Origin: an uncultured Planctomycetaceae bacterium
GTDB taxonomy: Bacteria; Planctomycetota; Planctomycetia; Pirellulales; Pirellulaceae
Length of the DNA stretch: 17,151 bases
Reading direction: 5' to 3'
Assembly (NCBI GenBank): GCA_903921945.1
Contig: CAIXSC010000838.1
Span: forward strand, 1-17,151
The position numbers and the translations under genes were made by a program. Under the pieces are notes generated by a model, which was not told where the DNA came from, ran no database searches, and was given only the letters and a program-made list of their open reading frames with translations. Shown here in pieces: positions 13,100 through 17,151 of the stretch. Each line of letters opens with the position of its first letter. Position 1 is the first letter of the stretch.

Positions 13100-14062
13100 T
13101 TATCCGCAGGCCTGCCAGATACTGCGCAGTGTGTCGTCCAAGGTCAGTGTGGGCGACCATCCTGTGTCGTTGCGGATTCGCTGGATATCGGCGATCGGCT
13201 CTTGTCGAAAGCCGGGGTGCGTTTCGACAAACGGGCAGCTAGGTCTCGCCATGGCTCGGAAGCGAAGAAAAATGTCGCCCGTCCGCTGTGCCACGCCGCT
13301 GCCGACGTTGTAGATACGGCCGCTAACTCCCCGCTCGGCCAACAGCCGGTAAGCCAAGCAGACATCGCGCACATCGGTCATGTCCAGCACGCTGTCGAAG
13401 CATCGAATCTTCACCGGTTCAATGCCGGCGACGAATTGGGCTGCCCATTCCGCGAGCATCAATCGGCTGTCCTGCCTCGTTCCGGCGTGCTTGAAGGCGC
13501 GAGCGATGACGACGTCGAGCCGTCCCGTGGAGGCCGCCGCCAACAACCGCTCTTCGGCCATTCGTTTGGTGACGGCGTAGGCGCTGTTTCCGTGGAGCGG
13601 CGCATTCTCGGTGACGACCGCCCGAGCCGGATCGACGGCGCCGTACACATGGCTGCTGCTGGCGAAGAGAAGTCTCGGTCGATACGGTTCTCCGCCGTCC
13701 GCCGATTGCGAAAGGGTCGTGGCAAGTTCAGCCACGCGCATCGTGCCTTCGACATTGACGGCGATGGCTCGGGGAGTTGGCGGGCCGGAGCCGCCGCAGT
13801 CCTCGGGGATGCTCAGAGCCGCCAGGTGATACAGGACTTCGGGGCGAAAGTCGGCAAGGAATCGCCGTAGCTCGGGACTTGGCGCGTCGGCGATGTCCCA
13901 GGCGAGCGGCGACTCGATCCGCGCTTCGCGCATCGGTGTCACAAGGTCGGCCGGCCAACAACCCTGGCGATTGACGCCGGCCACTTGATCGCCATGGCTC
14001 GCCAGGACGCGGGCAAGATGAGCGCCGACGAAGCCACTGATCCCGGTGATGAACGCTCGCAC
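13100..14062 (-). CDS. NAD-dependent epimerase/dehydratase, GDP-6-deoxy-mannose reductase-like
   Basis: A 320-residue extended short-chain dehydrogenase acting on a nucleotide sugar. It has the N-terminal dinucleotide motif GISGFVG (7-13), FASSSHVYG near 128-137 with the catalytic Ser, and the Y162-A-V-T-K166 pair. The C-terminal half (FDSVLDMTDVRDVCLAYRLL, then GRIYNVGSG and DTGWSPTLTLDDTL) most resembles GDP-4-dehydro-6-deoxy-D-mannose reductases (Rmd), enzymes that make GDP-rhamnose for surface glycans. UDP-hexose epimerase or dehydratase activity cannot be excluded. The start is a GTG at 14062-14060, 16 nt after the gyrA stop, with a G-rich stretch upstream (TGGGGGCG) as a weak ribosome-binding site. 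Probably co-transcribed with gyrA, with no obvious functional link. No other sugar genes lie in the window. Confidence 0.88.
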   Translation of the reverse strand: MRAFITGISGFVGAHLARVLASHGDQVAGVNRQGCWPADLVTPMREARIESPLAWDIADAPSPELRRFLADFRPEVLYHLAALSIPEDCGGSGPPTPRAIAVNVEGTMRVAELATTLSQSADGGEPYRPRLLFASSSHVYGAVDPARAVVTENAPLHGNSAYAVTKRMAEERLLAAASTGRLDVVIARAFKHAGTRQDSRLMLAEWAAQFVAGIEPVKIRCFDSVLDMTDVRDVCLAYRLLAERGVSGRIYNVGSGVAQRTGDIFLRFRAMARPSCPFVETHPGFRQEPIADIQRIRNDTGWSPTLTLDDTLRSIWQACG

Positions 14063-14078
14063 GGCGCGACGCCCCCAG

Positions 14079-16838
14079 TTACTTCGTTTCTTCCGCCGGC
14101 GACTCGTCCTCTTTCGGCACGCGGACGACGGCGACGAGCGTGTCGTCGTCGTCCAGCGTCATGATCCGGACGCCCTGGGTATTGCGGCCGATCACGCTCA
14201 TGTCGCTGGCGGCGATCCGTTGGATTTTGCCGCGAGCCGTCATCATCAGCACTTCGTCCGAGTCATCGACGCGAATGATGCCGATCACCTTGCCGTTTCG
14301 CGTCGTGGCTTTGATATCACGCAGGCCAAGTCCGCCCCGCCGTTGCGTGCGGTAGCGGGCTCCGGAGGCGCCTTCGTCATCCCCTTCGTCGTCAGGTTCA
14401 GCGACCGGCGCCGCAGCGACGCTCGCCGCGCTCTCGCCCGGCACGCTCTCGCCCGCCGACTCGTCGTACGCCGCCGGCTCGTCGCCGCCCACGTAGGGCG
14501 AATTGGGACCAAAATTGGTGCGCTTGCCATATCCCCGTTCGCACACGGTCAACAGGGTGGCGGCCGGATCGGCGACCACCATGCCGACCACGGCGTCGCC
14601 TTGCCGCAACGAGATACCTTTGACACCGGACGTGTTGCGTCCCATCGGCCGCGCATCCGCTTCATGGAACCGAATCGCCATGCCGTTGGCGGTTGACAGG
14701 ATGATTTCATCGCCCGGTTTGGCGACCACCACATCGACCAGCTCATCGCCTTCGCGGAGCTTGATCGCGATGATGCCGCCCTTCTTGGGCCGGCTGTAGT
14801 CATCCAGCGGCGTCTTCTTCACGAGCCCTTTGCGGGTGGCCATCATCAAATAACGGCCTTCCTCGTTGAAGTCGCGCACCGGCACGCATTCGGTGATCCG
14901 TTCGCCCTCGGCCAAGTTCAGCAGATTGACGATCGCTCGGCCGCGGCTCTCGCGGTTCAACTGCGGCAAATCGTACACTTTCTGCCAATACACCTTGCCT
15001 TGATTGGTGAAGAACAGCAGGTAGGCGTGGGTGCTGGCGACGAACAGGTTGGCGATCGGATCCTCGTCCTCGGTCCGCGCTCCCTTGAGCCCCTTGCCGC
15101 CGCGTTTTTGCGACCGATAGACGCTCGAGGGCGTCCGCTTGATGTAGCCGCTATGGCTGATCGAGACGACCATCGTTTCTTCGGTGATCAGGTCTTCGAG
15201 ATTCAAGGAGCCGATCTCCTCGCCCGAAATCTCGGTGCGCCGCTCGTCGGCGTATTTCGCCTTGATCTCCCGCAGGTCGGTCTTAATGATTTCGAAGATG
15301 TTCGCTTCGTCCGACAGGATCCGCAGATACTCGACGATCTCCTCGAGCAGTTCGGCGTGCTCGCCCGACAGCTTGGCCTGTTCGAGGTTGACCAATTGGC
15401 CGAGCGTCATGCGGAGGATCGCTTCGGCCTGAACCGGGGTCAACGAGTAGGTCGGCGAGTCACCGCGTTCCAGCTTGAACTGCGCGAAGCCGGTCGCTCC
15501 GAGCGCCCGTTCCATCATCGACGCCGGGCAGGCGACGCCCATCAATCCGGCCTTCGCTTCCGCCTGCGAGTTCGACGCGCGGATAATCCGGATGATTTCG
15601 TCGATGTTCGCCAGCGCCAACAACAGCCCTTCGACCGTGTGCTTGCGTTTCCGCGCCCGCGACAGCAAAAACTGCGTGCGGCGGCGGATCACCGTCACGC
15701 GATGCCGGAGAAACTCTTGCAGCAGTTCCTTGAACGTCAATTCGCGAGGCTTGCCATCCACCAACGCCAGGAAGATGAGCGAGACCGAATCCTGGATCGG
15801 AGAAAACTCGTAAAGCTGGTTGAGCACCACTTCGGGGTCGGCATCGCGTTTGATTTCCACGACGATCCGCACCGGTTCCTTGAGATCGCTTTCGTCCCGC
15901 AGGCTGGAGATGCCTTTGATCTTCTCCTCGTTCACCAGCTCGGCGATCCGCTCGATCACGCGGTCGCGGAACTGCTGATAAGGCACTTCGTTAATGACGA
16001 TGCGATATCGATCGTTCTTATATTCTTCGATTTTCGCGCGGGCCCGCAGCGTGATCGTGCTGCGGCCCGTCATGTAACCGCGGCGGATTCCGGCGCGGCC
16101 GCAGACGATGCCGCCCGTCGGAAAATCGGGGCCCGGCACAATCTCCATCAGCTCGTCGATCGAAATGTCCGGATCATCGACCAAGCGGATCAACGCTTGG
16201 CAAATCTCGCCAAGATTATGCGGCGGGATCGATGTCGCCATACCGACCGCGATCCCCTGCGCGCCATTGACCAGCAAGTTGGGAAACTTCGACGGCAGCA
16301 CCGTCGGTTCGACGCCCCGTTCGTCATAGGTCGCGATGTAGTCGACCGTGTCGAGCTGCAGGTCGTCGAGCATCGCGGCGGCGATCGGCGACAACCGCGC
16401 TTCGGTATACCGCATCGCGGCCGGTGGCAATCCGGCGATCGAACCGAAATTCCCCTGCTTGTCGATCAGCAGATGCCGCATGTTCCATTCCTGGGCCATG
16501 CGGACCAGCGTCGGGTAGATGACGCTTTCGCCGTGTGGATGATAATTGCCGCTGGTGTCGCCGGAGATCTTCGCGCACTTCACGCGGGACGAGTTGGGTC
16601 CCAGGTTCAGGTCGTTCATCGCGACGAGAATGCGCCGCTGCGACGGCTTCAATCCGTCCCGCACGTCCGGCAGCGCGCGGCTGACGATCACGCTCATCGC
16701 GTACGTCAGGTAACTTTGTTTCAGCTCGTCCTCGATCGAGAAATCCACCAAGCGGCCACCGTGGATATCGGTCACGCCAGGAGGCCCGCCAGCGGGCGGA
16801 ATTTGCGGATTTTGGGGGTCACCCGAATCAGTCGACAA
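14079..16838 (-). CDS. gyrA: DNA gyrase subunit A
   Basis: 919 residues (E. coli 875). The breakage-reunion subunit of gyrase, which works with GyrB. The catalytic Tyr is Y144 in AAMRYTEARLS. The quinolone-determining region reads HPHGESVIYPTLVRMAQEW: Ser83 (E. coli numbering) is kept (S105), Asp82 is Glu and Asp87 is Pro (P109). The GyrA-box QKRGGKG at 577-583 marks it as GyrA rather than ParC. The C-terminal wrapping domain carries an extra Ala/Ser/Glu/Asp-rich segment (about 778-825) before RTQRRGGLGLRDIKA. The start is a TTG (16838-16836) with GAAAGGA 7 nt upstream; no in-frame ATG lies near the conserved N-terminus. An N-terminal Pro/Gly-rich extension of about 20 residues precedes the usual start of homology. 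The epimerase gene follows 16 nt after the stop. Confidence 0.97.
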   Translation of the reverse strand: MSTDSGDPQNPQIPPAGGPPGVTDIHGGRLVDFSIEDELKQSYLTYAMSVIVSRALPDVRDGLKPSQRRILVAMNDLNLGPNSSRVKCAKISGDTSGNYHPHGESVIYPTLVRMAQEWNMRHLLIDKQGNFGSIAGLPPAAMRYTEARLSPIAAAMLDDLQLDTVDYIATYDERGVEPTVLPSKFPNLLVNGAQGIAVGMATSIPPHNLGEICQALIRLVDDPDISIDELMEIVPGPDFPTGGIVCGRAGIRRGYMTGRSTITLRARAKIEEYKNDRYRIVINEVPYQQFRDRVIERIAELVNEEKIKGISSLRDESDLKEPVRIVVEIKRDADPEVVLNQLYEFSPIQDSVSLIFLALVDGKPRELTFKELLQEFLRHRVTVIRRRTQFLLSRARKRKHTVEGLLLALANIDEIIRIIRASNSQAEAKAGLMGVACPASMMERALGATGFAQFKLERGDSPTYSLTPVQAEAILRMTLGQLVNLEQAKLSGEHAELLEEIVEYLRILSDEANIFEIIKTDLREIKAKYADERRTEISGEEIGSLNLEDLITEETMVVSISHSGYIKRTPSSVYRSQKRGGKGLKGARTEDEDPIANLFVASTHAYLLFFTNQGKVYWQKVYDLPQLNRESRGRAIVNLLNLAEGERITECVPVRDFNEEGRYLMMATRKGLVKKTPLDDYSRPKKGGIIAIKLREGDELVDVVVAKPGDEIILSTANGMAIRFHEADARPMGRNTSGVKGISLRQGDAVVGMVVADPAATLLTVCERGYGKRTNFGPNSPYVGGDEPAAYDESAGESVPGESAASVAAAPVAEPDDEGDDEGASGARYRTQRRGGLGLRDIKATTRNGKVIGIIRVDDSDEVLMMTARGKIQRIAASDMSVIGRNTQGVRIMTLDDDDTLVAVVRVPKEDESPAEETK

Positions 16839-17024
16839 GTCGCAATCCTTTCAGCCAAAACCGCGGTGCAATCGACGGCTGAAGTGTATCATTTTCCGCC
16901 CCGGCTCACAACTATCGCCGGAGCCCTGAATCCCGCCGCAAGTCTGGAAAGGAATGATACTTACGAACTATGCTTTGAGAGTCGCCCGCATCTTCCCTCT
17001 GGGCGTGTTCAAGCCACCCGCGAA
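16839..17024. promoter_or_regulatory. gyrA upstream region with inverted GTATCATT/AATGATAC sites
   Basis: A 186-nt gap between the xdhC-like 3' end and gyrA. GTATCATT (16886-16893) and AATGATAC (16953-16960) are exact inverse copies 59 nt apart, each next to a GGAAA/TTTCC block. Read towards gyrA, the proximal one (AAAATGATACACTT) could hold a -10 (GATACA) with TTGTGA 15 nt upstream as a poor -35. A promoter is expected here, but its exact position is uncertain. Confidence 0.35.
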
Positions 17025-17150
17025 TCACTCCACCGGGACCGGCTTGGGACGCGCCGGCACTTCCCCCAGATTGCGATGAGCCACCAATTCGGCGCAAATG
17101 CTCACGGCGATCTCGGGAACGGTCTGCGAGCCGATGTCCAAGCCCACCGG
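17025..17150 (-). CDS. XdhC family protein, C-terminus only
   Basis: Partial gene entering from the right edge; the last 41 codons and the TGA (17027-17025) are present. The peptide PVGLDIGSQTVPEIAVSICA, followed by E-L-V-A-H-R, matches the C-terminal signature of XdhC/CoxI proteins (P-x-G-L-D-I-G-x-x-T-P-E-E-I-A-V-S-I-x-A-E), the accessory factors that bind and sulfurate molybdenum cofactor for xanthine-dehydrogenase-type enzymes. A Pro-rich tail (PARPKPVPVE) follows. Same strand as gyrA, 186 nt upstream of it. The N-terminal part and any molybdoenzyme partner lie outside the window. Confidence 0.8.
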   Translation of the reverse strand, partial: PVGLDIGSQTVPEIAVSICAELVAHRNLGEVPARPKPVPVE

Positions 17151-17151
17151 C

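Overview
The window looks like a planctomycete chromosome segment (Pirellulales-like). It is GC-rich with loosely spaced genes. It carries a very large exported protein with an N-terminal L-E-x-L-E-x-R-type motif and planctomycete-style dockerin repeats (APIDAL-VIN), a coiled-coil/proline-rich membrane protein pair of a kind I associate with this phylum, and low-complexity spacers between genes. Taxonomy is inferred from protein style only; there is no rRNA in the window.

Layout, left to right. Bases 1-161 (minus) are the 5' end of a Y1/REP-type transposase-like gene running off the left edge. A divergent spacer with a good -10 box and a hairpin leads into a plus-strand run: thioredoxin reductase (549-1607), an MFS transporter (1769-3295) and a DedA-family membrane protein (3384-4037). 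A 16-bp tandem array separates the first two, and its last unit supplies the transporter's ribosome-binding site. A 490-nt spacer with a 16-nt palindrome and a consensus -35 box precedes the 1267-residue beta-propeller/dockerin protein (4531-8334). A second, unrelated 16-bp array starts directly at its stop codon and opens a 900-nt gene-free spacer rich in decayed repeats. Then come an RluA-type pseudouridine synthase (9239-10210) and a carbon-nitrogen hydrolase (10341-11201).

A well-formed sigma70-type promoter (11304-11333) drives an overlapping gene pair: a membrane-anchored coiled-coil protein (11401-12249) and a membrane-anchored protein with ten Pro/Gly/Met repeats (12227-13060). Facing them on the minus strand is a probable operon of gyrA (14079-16838) and an NAD-dependent epimerase/reductase (13100-14062), 16 nt apart. 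Upstream of gyrA is the 3' end of an XdhC-family gene (17025-17150).

How the genes relate: most look like independent housekeeping or envelope units. The candidates for undescribed biology are (1) the coiled-coil/repeat-protein pair, (2) the composite propeller/dockerin surface protein, and (3) the recurrent short-period tandem arrays (16, 16, 14 and 9 bp) confined to spacers. GyrA also has a proline at a position where quinolone contacts are normally made, and an acidic insertion in its C-terminal domain. I see no CRISPR array, tRNA, rRNA or complete insertion sequence.
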